A DNA stretch of 64,000 bases, from NCBI RefSeq assembly GCF_009604455.1, contig NZ_WEGL01000005.1, forward strand, positions 62,001 to 126,000, given 5' to 3'. Shown here piece after piece: positions 1-8,348 of the stretch; position 1 is the first letter of the stretch; every line of letters begins with the position of its first letter. Below the pieces are notes generated by a model. That model saw only the letters and a program-made list of their open reading frames with translations. It ran no database searches and had not been told where the DNA came from. Origin of the DNA: Streptomyces sp. RB17 (GTDB lineage Bacteria > Actinomycetota > Actinomycetes > Streptomycetales > Streptomycetaceae). A program made the position numbers and the translations under genes.

Positions 1-1
1 G

Positions 2-781
2 TTCTGCGAGCCGTACTCGGCGGGCATGCACTGCCGCATCCTCGGCATTCCGCAGAGCGAGGCCGCGGCCTTCCTGCGCAGCCTCGACATCGCCTTCATG
101 AACTCGCCGTGCCCGATCAGCGGGGCGCAGATCAACTGGGACCGGGACATCGCCCGGATGACGGCCCTGCTCGACGAACCGGCGACGCACGGCCTGATGG
201 GCGAGCTCGCCGCGCTGCGCGACGACCCGGACTACGCCCACCTCAGCGACGAGATGCTGGCCACCGTCGGCGTCACCATGTTCGGCGCAGGCGTCATCTC
301 CACCTCCGGTTTCCTGTCGATGGCCCTGGTCTACCTGCTCACCCACCCCATCGCCCGCGACCTCCTGCGCGACCGCCCGGACCTGATCGGTCCCGGCGTG
401 GAGGAGCTGCTGCGGGTCAACCTCTCCATCGGCGACGCCCTGCCCCGCCTCGCCCTGGAGGACGTCCGGCTCGGCGATGTCGACATACGCCGGGGCGAAC
501 TCGTCCTGGTGCTGGTGGAGGGCGCCAACCTCGACCCCGGGAAGTTCCCCGACCCGCACCGCTTCGACGTCCACCGCGACAACACCGCCGACCACCTCTC
601 CTTCGGCGGTGGCGCCCACTACTGTCCCGCGACCGCGCTCGGCCGCGCACACGCCCGGATCGCCCTGGAGGTCCTCCTCGACCGCCTGCCCGACCTCGCG
701 CTCGCCGTACCCCCCGGCCAACTGGTGTGGCGCACGGGCTTCATGAAGCGCATCCCCGAACGGCTCCCGGTCACCTGGTGA
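2..781 (+). CDS. CYP121-like cytochrome P450 (5' end outside window)
   Basis: This is the C-terminal two thirds of a heme-thiolate monooxygenase. The reading frame is open from base 2, so the start lies upstream. The heme loop reads FGGGAHYCPATALGR, with the Cys codon at 623-625. The I-helix reads GAGVISTSGF and so lacks the usual acid-alcohol pair. From my knowledge of the family, long stretches match Mycobacterium tuberculosis CYP121, including INWDRDI, FGAGVIST, GVEELLR, GELVLVL, QLVWRT and RIPERLPV. CYP121 couples the two tyrosines of cyclo(Tyr-Tyr). The substrate-contact Gln-Arg pair I recall near the CYP121 C terminus is Met-Lys here. The substrate is therefore probably a different cyclodipeptide or a tiny Tyr-containing peptide. 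The partner gene would lie upstream, out of view. The P450 call is certain; the CYP121-like placement is likely. Confidence 0.93.
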   Translation, partial: FCEPYSAGMHCRILGIPQSEAAAFLRSLDIAFMNSPCPISGAQINWDRDIARMTALLDEPATHGLMGELAALRDDPDYAHLSDEMLATVGVTMFGAGVISTSGFLSMALVYLLTHPIARDLLRDRPDLIGPGVEELLRVNLSIGDALPRLALEDVRLGDVDIRRGELVLVLVEGANLDPGKFPDPHRFDVHRDNTADHLSFGGGAHYCPATALGRAHARIALEVLLDRLPDLALAVPPGQLVWRTGFMKRIPERLPVTW

Positions 782-821
782 CCCCGGCCACCTGATGGCC
801 CCGGCCACCGGGCTGTCCGTA

Positions 822-858
822 CGGCGCCCCCGACCCTGCATCCCGGTCGGGGGCGCCG
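822..858. terminator. bidirectional hairpin terminator
   Basis: A perfect 14-bp stem (822-835 with 845-858) and a 9-nt loop lie between the convergent P450 and SCO6745-like genes. No U tract is needed in streptomycete terminators of this kind. Confidence 0.75.
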
Positions 859-980
859 ACGGCTCGGCCGGCCGGGGTACGGGCTGCGGACCGTGGGGCG
901 ACAAACTGGAACGGGAGAGGCGGCGGACGGTCGGGTGTGAACACTCGGGGCGAATTCCCGACCGGCGGGCCGGGACTCGT

Positions 981-1847
981 TCAGCGGCCGGTCGAGTACG
1001 TGCCCCGCGTCAGGCCCACCAGGTTGCCCGGCGGCAGGAGGCCCGAGGACTCGACCATGTGGGCCAGTGGTTCCAGGAGTTCGGCAAGGCGCGTGGCGCG
1101 GTCGGTGCCGAGGGCGGTCCAGGGGTGTTCGGCCGCCGCGTCCGTCAGCGCCTCCACCTCCGCGCGCACGGCCGCGCCGGCCGCAGTGAGCGACCCGTCG
1201 GCTTCCAGCAGGCTCTGCTCCTGCAGGCGTGCCCCGGCCGCATCCCAGTCCGCCTGCCCCCACTTGCGCGTCTCCCGCAGGAACGCCCCGTCGGACTCGC
1301 CGGCGGCCGCCTTGAGCACCATCGCCTCGACCGGGCCGAGTCCCTGACTCACCAGCACCGCGACATGCGCGTCGCCCCGGTGCTCGCGCAGCGTCGTCAG
1401 GCCCTGCCACAGCCGTGCGGTGGGACGGTCCGGCCGCTCCAGCGCCTGGTTGGCGGCGGCCAGCACCCGCCCCGCGGTGTCCGCCGCCGCGGCCGCCTCC
1501 CAGGCGAGGTCGGCGGCCTCGGCGAACTCGGCCGAGCCGACCGTGTCCGGTCCGAACAGGCCGGTCATCGCCGCGTCCAGGGCGTCCTGACGGGCGGCCA
1601 GCACATCGGCGGGAGTCGCGTACGTCCAGGCGGCCGGCAGGGCCCGGGCCGCCCGGGCGGGGTGGAAGACGTAGAAACAGCTGGTCACGACGGACGGGGA
1701 GACCGCGCCGAGCGGTGCGGCGCGCAGTGCGAAGTACCCCATCCAGAACCCGCGCATCCCCAGCGAGTCCGCCGCCCGGTGCACCTCCGGTGCGAAGTAC
1801 ACGAGATCGTGCACCGGTTCGTACCGCTCCCACAGGGCCCGCGCCAT
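981..1847 (-). CDS. SCO6745-like protein
   Basis: This 288-residue soluble, Ala/Leu-rich helical protein belongs to the actinobacterial SCO6745/SalK-type family of unknown function. The C-terminal half (AVLVSQGLGPVEAMVLKAA, then FLRETRKWG) resembles the winged-helix portion described for that family, so a DNA-binding or ligand-sensing role is possible. I chose the ATG at 1847 (MARALWERYEPVHDL) because homologous proteins begin at the ARxxWxxxEPxH motif and the longer reading frame upstream is Arg/Cys-rich and unlike protein. No clear ribosome site precedes it. A perfect inverted repeat lies 60 bp upstream. The gene is monocistronic and converges on the P450. Confidence 0.8.
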   Translation of the reverse strand: MARALWERYEPVHDLVYFAPEVHRAADSLGMRGFWMGYFALRAAPLGAVSPSVVTSCFYVFHPARAARALPAAWTYATPADVLAARQDALDAAMTGLFGPDTVGSAEFAEAADLAWEAAAAADTAGRVLAAANQALERPDRPTARLWQGLTTLREHRGDAHVAVLVSQGLGPVEAMVLKAAAGESDGAFLRETRKWGQADWDAAGARLQEQSLLEADGSLTAAGAAVRAEVEALTDAAAEHPWTALGTDRATRLAELLEPLAHMVESSGLLPPGNLVGLTRGTYSTGR

Positions 1848-1907
1848 CGCGTCCGCCACCGCTTCCTCCCACCGCTTCGGCCTGTCGTGCTGTCGGCACC
1901 AGACTGC

Positions 1908-1927
1908 GTTATGACGGACGTCATAAC
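1908..1927. promoter_or_regulatory. perfect palindromic operator candidate
   Basis: GTTATGACG and CGTCATAAC form 9-bp perfect arms around a 2-nt spacer, 60 bp upstream of the SCO6745-like start. The shape is typical of a TetR, MarR or other dimeric winged-helix operator. No dedicated regulator gene is adjacent, so the binder may be the SCO6745-like protein itself or an unlinked repressor. The rest of 1848-2367 holds no gene I can support. Confidence 0.6.
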
Positions 1928-2367
1928 AAGAGGGGCGGGTCCAGCCGAGCCCGGTCCGGCCGGAACTCACCCGGGCAGGGGCCGGACATGGCCGATGGCG
2001 TTGCCCGGCATCGGGAGGGTGGTGACCGGGTCGACCGGGTCAAAGGCGTGCGCGGTCAGCCGAATGCCGCCGGGTCGGGCGACGATGTCGTCGGGGGGCG
2101 CCGGCGTCGGGCAGCGCAGGCTCGTCGGGTCCTCGGCCGGGCGAGGGGTGTTCGACGACCGGCGGCTGGTGGCGCGGCGCGCCGGGTGATTCGCCCGGAC
2201 GGGGGCCGCCGGGGCGCGATCACTGGGACAGACGGGTGGCGCGATGCCCCGGCTGGGTGGCCCGGATGGTGGGAGCTTGCGGGCTCGCTGACGGTGGTTC
2301 ATGTCGAGGCCGGGTCCATCCAGCTGATGACGGATCCGCTGCCCGGCCACGACGAAAGGACATCGCT

Positions 2368-3168
2368 ATGCGTTCTGCCCGCATGCTTCTGGCCACGGCG
2401 GCAGCTACCGCCGCACTGACCTTCGGCGCGCCCAGTGCCGCCTTCGCCGTTCCCGCGGGTGACGACGGAGGCCGCGACGACTCCTCCTACAGCCGGGGTT
2501 CCGACGAGGACCACGGGCGCGACCACGACTCCGGCCGCGACCACGACTCCGGCCGCGACCACGACAATGATCACGGCGACAACCACGACGGGGGCCGCGG
2601 ACACGACGGGCCCCGCGGCGGAATCCACACGGGTGGCGGAGCGCTGGCCGCCGTGCGAGGTGACGACCGGGGCGACGACCGGGGCAACGACGACGACCAC
2701 GGCCGGGACGACGACCACGGTCGCGGTGACGACCACGGCGAGGGCGACGACCACGGCGGGGGCGACCACGACAGGGGCCGTGGCCACGACGAGCCGCGTG
2801 GCGGTGTCCACACCGGTGGCGGTGCACTCGCCGCGCTGCACAGTGACGACTGGGGCTCGGGCGGCGACGACGGCGGATACGGCGGTCGTGACGGCGGTCG
2901 TGACGGTGGCGGGGACGGCGGTCGCGGCGACGGCGGTCGCGACGGTGGCGGGGACGGCGGTCGCGACGGCGGTGGGGACGACGGCGGGTACGGCGGTCGT
3001 GACGGTGGCGAGCGGGGCGGTCACGAGAGCCCGCACGGTGGCATCCACACCGGCGGCGGCGCGCTCGCGACTCCGGGTGTCACCGCTGGAGGCCTGGCCG
3101 TACTGGCCGCGGGCGCGGGTGGGATGTACCTGCTGCGCCGCAGGAAGGCCGGCCGGCCGGCGGCCTGA
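2368..3168 (+). CDS. secreted Asp/His/Gly-rich surface protein, sortase partner
   Basis: This 266-residue exported protein was not recognised by name. Residues 1-28 are a signal peptide ending AAFAV. Residues 31-220 are extremely rich in Asp, His, Gly and Arg, with DHGRDHD and GGRDGG repeats, and suggest metal or polyion binding. A motif PxGG(I/V)HTGGGALA occurs three times, at residues 82-95, 143-156 and 222-235. The last copy is followed by a hydrophobic segment (238-256) and RRRK (257-260), which is the layout of a sortase sorting signal without LPXTG. The start ATG has AAAGGA 7 nt upstream. A sortase gene follows 206 bp downstream on the same strand, so the motif is a plausible non-canonical sorting or cross-linking signal. 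Confidence 0.8.
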   Translation: MRSARMLLATAAATAALTFGAPSAAFAVPAGDDGGRDDSSYSRGSDEDHGRDHDSGRDHDSGRDHDNDHGDNHDGGRGHDGPRGGIHTGGGALAAVRGDDRGDDRGNDDDHGRDDDHGRGDDHGEGDDHGGGDHDRGRGHDEPRGGVHTGGGALAALHSDDWGSGGDDGGYGGRDGGRDGGGDGGRGDGGRDGGGDGGRDGGGDDGGYGGRDGGERGGHESPHGGIHTGGGALATPGVTAGGLAVLAAGAGGMYLLRRRKAGRPAA

Positions 3169-3374
3169 CCGAACGACTCCTCCCCGAGGTTTCGGCCACC
3201 GCCGGCGCGCGCATCGCGTCGGCGGCCCGCACCCGTCGGCCTTCCGCTCCGTCCGGGCGCACACACCATCCGCTTGTGCGGACGTCCCTGTACGTCCTTC
3301 CCCGCGCGCCGGGAATCGTTCCGGCGCCCTTGTCCAGATCCCTGTGCTGCCGTGCCCGAGTGAGGTGGTGTCCG

Positions 3375-4136
3375 ATGGCAGCAGAACCCTCCTCCCCGAC
3401 CTCCGCGGGACCGCAGGCGAACGGGCGGAGTTCCGGCCGTGGCGGACGCCTGACGCTGTTGGGTGTGGCGATCGTCCTCCTCGCCGTCAGCCTGTTCGGC
3501 GGTCACCAGGTCTCGGACGACTCGCCGCAGGCGTCCGGTACCGCGGGCGCGAGTGCCGGCGCCCCGGCCGAGCCGCAGCAGGTCGAACCCCTGCAGGACG
3601 AGCCGCAGCGGGCCGACCCCCAGCAGGCCGGGCCGCAGCAGGCCGAGCCGCAGCGGTCCGAGCCGCGGCAGGCCGTCACGGAGCTGCCCAGGTCCACGCC
3701 GACCCGTCTGCGCATCCCGAAGATCTCCCTGGACGCGCCCTTCACCACCCTGACCATCGACGCCGCGGGGCACCTCAACCCGCCACCGGCAGGCGACACC
3801 AACCTCGTCGGCTGGTACGCCAAGGGCGCCGCGCCCGGTGAGACGGGCACCGCGATCATCGCCGGACACGTCGACACGAAGACCTCCGCGGCCGTCTTCG
3901 CCAACCTGAGCGCGCTGAAGCCCGGCGACCACTTCACGGTGGAACGCGCCGACGGACGCGACGCCAAGTTCGTCGTGGACGACAAGGAGACCTTCGCCAA
4001 GGACGACTTCCCCAGCAAGCGGGTCTACGCCGACGCCAAGCGCCCCGAGGCACGACTGATCACCTGTGCGGGGGAGTACGACCACAACAAGAAGGACTAC
4101 AAGGACAACCTCGTGGTCTTCGCCCACCTGGTGTGA
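3375..4136 (+). CDS. class F-type sortase
   Basis: This is a membrane-anchored cysteine transpeptidase of 253 residues. Residues 25-43 form the N-terminal membrane anchor. Residues 62-104 are a flexible linker of Glu-Pro-Gln units. The catalytic domain runs from about residue 108 (PTRLRIPKISLDAP) to the end, with catalytic His165 in IIAGHVDTKTS and Cys231 in RLITCAGEYD. The DNLVVFA segment after the Cys is typical of the actinobacterial class F group; the arginine usual elsewhere is not seen there. The ATG at 3375 follows GAGGTGGTG; longer in-frame starts lack a ribosome site. The neighbouring Asp/His-rich protein is the obvious candidate substrate. It converges on the SGNH hydrolase with a 15-bp gap. 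Confidence 0.88.
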   Translation: MAAEPSSPTSAGPQANGRSSGRGGRLTLLGVAIVLLAVSLFGGHQVSDDSPQASGTAGASAGAPAEPQQVEPLQDEPQRADPQQAGPQQAEPQRSEPRQAVTELPRSTPTRLRIPKISLDAPFTTLTIDAAGHLNPPPAGDTNLVGWYAKGAAPGETGTAIIAGHVDTKTSAAVFANLSALKPGDHFTVERADGRDAKFVVDDKETFAKDDFPSKRVYADAKRPEARLITCAGEYDHNKKDYKDNLVVFAHLV

Positions 4137-4151
4137 GCCCGCCCGTACGGG

Positions 4152-5318
4152 TCAGGCGGTGCCGTCCGCGAAAGGGCCTCCCGGTGCGAACGCCAGCGCC
4201 GCGAACCGTTCGCCCATGCGGCGGTGCGCGGCGGCGTCCGGGTGGAGGCCGTCGGGCAGCGGCAGTTCGCCGAAGTCCGACTCGCCGTACAGTTCACGGC
4301 CGTCGAGGTGGTGCAGCCGCGGGTCCTCGGCCGACCGTTCGTGCACGATCCGGGCGAGTTCCTCCCGGATGACGCCCAGGGTGAGTTTTCCGCTCGCCTT
4401 CTCCGCCGGGTCCCCGGCGGCCCGGAACCGCAGCCGTCCCTCGCCGAGGGCGGACAGGTCCGGGAGACTGGGGCCCGGGGTGTCCTCATGGATGGGGCAC
4501 AGGATCGGCGAGACGACGAGCAGCGGCGTGTCGGGGTGCCCTTCGCGGACGGTGTCGAGGAAGCCGTGCACGGCGGGACCGAACGCGCGAAGCCGCATCA
4601 GGTCCGCGTTGACCACGTTGATGCCCAGCTTGACGCTGATCAGGTCGGCCGGGGTGTCGCGCAGCGCGCGAGCGGTGAACGGGTCGAGCAGGGCGCTGCC
4701 GCCCAGCCCGAGATTGATCAGTTCCACCCCGCCGAGGGACGCGGCGAGCGCCGGCCAGGTGCTGGTCGGGCTCGCGGCGTCCGAGCCGTGGCTGATGGAA
4801 CTGCCGTGGTGCAGCCACACCTTGCGGCCCTGGTGCGGTACGGCTTCCACGGGCGCGTCGGTGCGCAGGGCGACGAGCTCGGTCGTCTCGTTGTGCGGCA
4901 GCCAGATCTCCACGACCTTGGCGGTGCCGGGCAGCCCGGAGAAGCGCACGGTGCCGGCCGGGCCCGGCCGGTGCTCGGCCGTTCCGGCGGTCATGTCGAT
5001 GGTGAGCGTGTTTCCGCCGGTGACCCGGCCGCTGCCGGCCGGGCGTCCGTCGACGAGCAGGTCGTACACGCCGTCCGGGCGTGGCGGTGCGCCGACGTAG
5101 ACCCGTTTGGTCGGCAGGGTGTCCAGCTCGACGGTGGTCGCGCGGGTGCGGAACACCAGCCGTACACCGGAGGGCTGGGACTCCGCCATGGCCAGCTGTG
5201 GGTCGGAGCACTGCGCACGGGCGCGGGCCGGCAGCCGGTGCGGCAGCAGTCCCTGGGCGGTGTGTTCCAGATCGAGGGCGCCGCGCAGGAGGTCGGGGGT
5301 GAGCGGGGTGGTGTGCAT
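4152..5318 (-). CDS. SGNH/GDSL hydrolase
   Basis: This is a 388-residue esterase or deacetylase of the SGNH fold with no signal peptide, so probably cytoplasmic. An N-terminal beta-rich region of about 170 residues precedes the catalytic domain. Block I is HHGSSISHGSD (Ser nucleophile), the central blocks include NLGLGGSALL and KLGINVVNAD, and block V is LPLPDGLHPD with the Asp-His pair. The TetR regulator lies 23 bp upstream on the same strand, so the two are probably one operon. Carbohydrate esters or acylated small molecules are possible substrates; the sequence does not decide. Confidence 0.88.
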   Translation of the reverse strand: MHTTPLTPDLLRGALDLEHTAQGLLPHRLPARARAQCSDPQLAMAESQPSGVRLVFRTRATTVELDTLPTKRVYVGAPPRPDGVYDLLVDGRPAGSGRVTGGNTLTIDMTAGTAEHRPGPAGTVRFSGLPGTAKVVEIWLPHNETTELVALRTDAPVEAVPHQGRKVWLHHGSSISHGSDAASPTSTWPALAASLGGVELINLGLGGSALLDPFTARALRDTPADLISVKLGINVVNADLMRLRAFGPAVHGFLDTVREGHPDTPLLVVSPILCPIHEDTPGPSLPDLSALGEGRLRFRAAGDPAEKASGKLTLGVIREELARIVHERSAEDPRLHHLDGRELYGESDFGELPLPDGLHPDAAAHRRMGERFAALAFAPGGPFADGTA

Positions 5319-5341
5319 GGTGTCGGCCTGCGTCTCCGGGG

Positions 5342-5911
5342 TCAGGGGGTGGGCCAGTTGCGCAGCAGGGAGTCGAGGGCGTCCACGATCCGCGTCCAGG
5401 ACTCCTGTGAGTCGGGGGCGCTGTGGCTGAAGCCGCCGGCCGCCTCCAGGCTGACGTAGCCGTGGAAGACGCTGCCGAGGAGCCGGACCGCGTGGGTCTG
5501 GTCGGGCTCGGGCAGGTCGTAGCCGCGCAGGACGGCCCGGGTCAACTGCGCGTGCCGGGGGCCGGCGCTCGTGGCGGCCGTCTCGTGGTCCAGCGGGTGC
5601 CGGGCCGCCGTGTAGCGGCCGGGGTGCCGACGGGCGTAGTCGCGGTACACGTCGGCGAAGGCGGCGAGGGCGTCCTTGCCGGACCGGCCGGCGAGCGCGT
5701 CGGCGGCGCGGTCGGCCAGCTCCTCCAGGGCGAGAAGCGCGATCCGCGTCTTCAGATCCTGGGAGTTCTTCAGATGCGAGTACAGACTCGCTGCCTTGAC
5801 GTCGAACCGCCGGGCCAGTGCCGACAGGGTCACCTGGTCGAAGCCGACCTCGTCGGCCAGTTCCGCGCCCGCACGGACGAGGCGCTCGGTGGTCAGACCG
5901 GCCCTAACCAT
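5342..5911 (-). CDS. TetR/AcrR family regulator
   Basis: This is a 189-residue dimeric repressor. The N-terminal helix-turn-helix spans about residues 22-45 (VTLSALARRFDVKAASLYSH). The C-terminal ligand-binding region contains the TARHP and GYVSLEAAGGF segments seen in WHG-type TetR proteins. The ATG at 5911 is preceded by AGAAGGGAGAG. It is co-directional with the SGNH hydrolase and probably controls that gene and itself through the palindrome at 5950-5964. Confidence 0.9.
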   Translation of the reverse strand: MVRAGLTTERLVRAGAELADEVGFDQVTLSALARRFDVKAASLYSHLKNSQDLKTRIALLALEELADRAADALAGRSGKDALAAFADVYRDYARRHPGRYTAARHPLDHETAATSAGPRHAQLTRAVLRGYDLPEPDQTHAVRLLGSVFHGYVSLEAAGGFSHSAPDSQESWTRIVDALDSLLRNWPTP

Positions 5912-5949
5912 AAGTACTCTCCCTTCTGCCTTAAGTGATTATGGAGCTT

Positions 5950-5964
5950 CCTAAAGACTTTAGG
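5950..5964. promoter_or_regulatory. TetR operator candidate
   Basis: CCTAAAG and CTTTAGG are perfect 7-bp arms around one base, about 40 bp upstream of the TetR start, in an AT-rich patch that is otherwise rare here. Palindromic CTTAAG and AGTACT lie between it and the gene. Confidence 0.6.
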
Positions 5965-6009
5965 CAAATGGGCGCACGCGCTGGAGCCAGGAGGGTCGGT
6001 CGACGTCGG

Positions 6010-7017
6010 TCAGAGAGCCGTGGACTCGCGGATGACCAGGGAGAAGGGGCCGAAGAACTCCTCCCGGTCCGCCGGCGGGCCGGCGCTGCCCAGCCGTGCG
6101 ACGAGCAGGTCGACGGCCCGCTCCGCCATCAGGTCGTGATCCGGATCCACCGTGGACAGCGACGGGACGAGGAACGCGCTCTCGTCGACGTTGTCGAACC
6201 CGATCACCTTGACCTGCTCCGGCACCCGCACCCCGGTGTCCGCCAGACCACGCAGCACGCCCATCGCGACGGTGTCCGTCACGCAGAACACTCCGTCGAA
6301 GTCCAGCCCGCCCGCCACCATCGCCCGCGCCTGCCGGGCCCCGGCCGCCATGGTGAGCGCGGGCACGCTCCGCACCAGCTCCGGGTCCTCGGGCAGGCCG
6401 GCGGCGGCCAGCGCCTGCCGGTAGCCGCCGTGCCGCAGGCTCGACACGTCGACCTCCTCGCACAGTTCCCCGCACACGACGGCCACGCGCCGGCAGCCCC
6501 GCTCGACCAGATGCCGGGTGGCGGCCGCCGACGCCTCGACATTGGGCATGGCCACGTGGTCCACGGGCCCGCCGAAGATCCGCTCGCCGAGGAGTACCAC
6601 GGGATGGTCCACCTCGAGCGCCGCCACATCGGCCGGGCCCATGCCGACGGTGCTGAGGATCAGCCCGTCGTAGAGCCGGTTGCGGGACTGGGACAGCGCC
6701 GCCAGCTCGTTCTCGCGGCGGGCACCGGTCTGCTCGATGCTCACCCGCAGCCCGTGCCGGCCCGCCGCGGCGATGATGGCCTCGGCGAGCCGGCCGTAGT
6801 ACGGGCGGTTCACCTCGGGCACCGCGAGGCCGATGGTGCCGGTGCGGCCCTTGCGGAGGTTGCGGGCCGCCACGTTGACCCGGTAGTCGAGCCGGGCCAT
6901 CGCCGCGAGGACGCGCTCGCGGGTGGCGGGACGGACGTGGGGGCGGTGGTTGATGACGTTGGAGACGGTCATCGCGGACACGCCGGCCGCCTTCGCCACG
7001 TCCTGGATCGTCGCCAC
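6010..7017 (-). CDS. LacI family sugar-responsive repressor
   Basis: This 335-residue repressor has the N-terminal helix-turn-helix and hinge (ATIQDVAKAAGVSAMTVSNV, then NVAARNLRKGRTGTIGL) followed by a periplasmic-binding-protein-like ligand domain ending FGPFSLVIRESTAL. I chose GTG at 7017 because AGGAG lies 5 nt upstream and family members start just before ATIQDVA; a GTG at 7023 overlapping the preceding stop is the alternative. It is the third gene of the GH51-GH27-LacI operon. It probably binds the TATCGATA-centred palindrome upstream of GH51 and is released by an arabinose- or galactose-derived sugar. Confidence 0.92.
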   Translation of the reverse strand: MATIQDVAKAAGVSAMTVSNVINHRPHVRPATRERVLAAMARLDYRVNVAARNLRKGRTGTIGLAVPEVNRPYYGRLAEAIIAAAGRHGLRVSIEQTGARRENELAALSQSRNRLYDGLILSTVGMGPADVAALEVDHPVVLLGERIFGGPVDHVAMPNVEASAAATRHLVERGCRRVAVVCGELCEEVDVSSLRHGGYRQALAAAGLPEDPELVRSVPALTMAAGARQARAMVAGGLDFDGVFCVTDTVAMGVLRGLADTGVRVPEQVKVIGFDNVDESAFLVPSLSTVDPDHDLMAERAVDLLVARLGSAGPPADREEFFGPFSLVIRESTAL

Positions 7018-7019
7018 GC

Positions 7020-8336
7020 TCACTCCTGCCCGGTGTCCTCCGAGGAAGGACGCACGCCGTCCTCCGCGAGACGATAGAGCGCGGCGCCATGGGCGGGCAG
7101 GCCGACGCCCAGGTGCCGGCCGTCGTGCGGCACGCCGGTACCGGTCCACAGCTCCCGGACGCGATCGGCCGGGCGGGCACCGATCGAGCCCAGCGGCACC
7201 TCGTACCGGCGGGGCTCGTCGGCGAGGGAGAACACGGCGGCGTAGCGGGTACGGCCGTCGGTGTCGCGGGCGGTCCACAGCACCAGGTCGCCCTCGCGCA
7301 GCACCTCGCGGTTGTCGGTGCTGTGCCACAGGACGGCCAACGCCTCGTCGTTGGTGAGGAGTTCGATGGTCTCGGGCGGGCTGGTCGGCAGGTCACCGCC
7401 CATCATCATTGGGGAACGGGAGATCAGCCACAGGGTGAGCAGGCTGATCTGCTCGGGCCGGGTGAGCCGGGACAGCCGATCCTCGCCGCGTTCGGCACGG
7501 ACGCCGATGCGGCCGAGCGGCAGCATGTCGGCGTCCGCCCAGCCGCCCTCGCCCTGCCAGGGCGCCCATCGCGCCATCCGGGCGAACTGGGCCTCGACGT
7601 CCTCCCAGCGGTCCCACAGGTCGTCGCAGATCCGCCACATCGTGGCGTGCCCGCGCAGGTGGTCCAGCCGGGCGAGCGACATGTCGGTGCCCGGGGACAG
7701 GCTCAGCTCGATCGGCCGGCCGCTGCGCTCGATCGCCCGTGCGTACGCGGCGATCTCCCGCTCGTGGTAGGGGAAGAGCATGTCGTCGGCCTTGACGAAG
7801 TCCACGCCCCACGCGGCGAACTGGGCGACCTGGGAGTCGTAGTACGCCTGGGCGCCCGGGTGGTCGTGGTTCAGGCCGTGGTTGTCGGAGTTCCAGGGGC
7901 ACACCGAGCCGGTGTCGGCGATCTCGTCGGCGGTGAAGTCCGTGCCGGCGACGGGCAGTCGGGCGGCGACGGCACGGCGCGGTACGCCCCGCATGATGTG
8001 CAGCCCGAAGCGCAGCCCGAGGTCGTGCACCCGCCGGGCGAGCGGTGCGAAGCCCGCCCCGCCGGCGGCGGAGGGGAACCGGTTCGGCGCCGGGAGCTGG
8101 CGGCCGTACGCGTCCAGGACCAGCGGCGCGTCCGGGTTGTAGCCGTGGGCGCGGGCCGTGGGCTCGTACCACTGGATGTCCACCACCACCGTGTCCCAGC
8201 CGTGCGCAAGCAGGTGGTCCCGCAGGAACTCCGCGTTGGCGAGGACCTCCTCCTCGGTGACGGTCGTGCCGTAGCAGTCCCAGCTGTTCCAGCCCATCGG
8301 GGGGCGCAGGCGCCGCTCGGGAAGGGGTCGGTCCAC
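7020..8336 (-). CDS. GH27/melibiase-like glycoside hydrolase
   Basis: This is a 438-residue cytoplasmic (no signal peptide) retaining glycosidase. The barrel opens with PPMGWNSWDCYG, the usual GH27 signature. The catalytic nucleophile is the Asp of DFVKADDML (about 184) and the acid/base Asp lies in RICDDLWDRW (238-239). A C-terminal beta domain follows from about residue 350. The KADD variant and the neighbouring arabinofuranosidase make a beta-L-arabinopyranosidase or arabinogalactan-active alpha-galactosidase equally plausible. GTG start at 8336 with GAGAGG upstream; 12 bp separates it from the GH51 gene and its stop overlaps the LacI start region. Confidence 0.88.
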   Translation of the reverse strand: MDRPLPERRLRPPMGWNSWDCYGTTVTEEEVLANAEFLRDHLLAHGWDTVVVDIQWYEPTARAHGYNPDAPLVLDAYGRQLPAPNRFPSAAGGAGFAPLARRVHDLGLRFGLHIMRGVPRRAVAARLPVAGTDFTADEIADTGSVCPWNSDNHGLNHDHPGAQAYYDSQVAQFAAWGVDFVKADDMLFPYHEREIAAYARAIERSGRPIELSLSPGTDMSLARLDHLRGHATMWRICDDLWDRWEDVEAQFARMARWAPWQGEGGWADADMLPLGRIGVRAERGEDRLSRLTRPEQISLLTLWLISRSPMMMGGDLPTSPPETIELLTNDEALAVLWHSTDNREVLREGDLVLWTARDTDGRTRYAAVFSLADEPRRYEVPLGSIGARPADRVRELWTGTGVPHDGRHLGVGLPAHGAALYRLAEDGVRPSSEDTGQE

Positions 8337-8348
8337 GGTCGCCGCCTC

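Noticed and set aside
2299..3264. Minus-strand Val/Ala-rich frame opposite the Asp/His-rich protein
   Set aside because: It has no ribosome site or signal peptide; the plus strand has both, plus a sorting-type C terminus.
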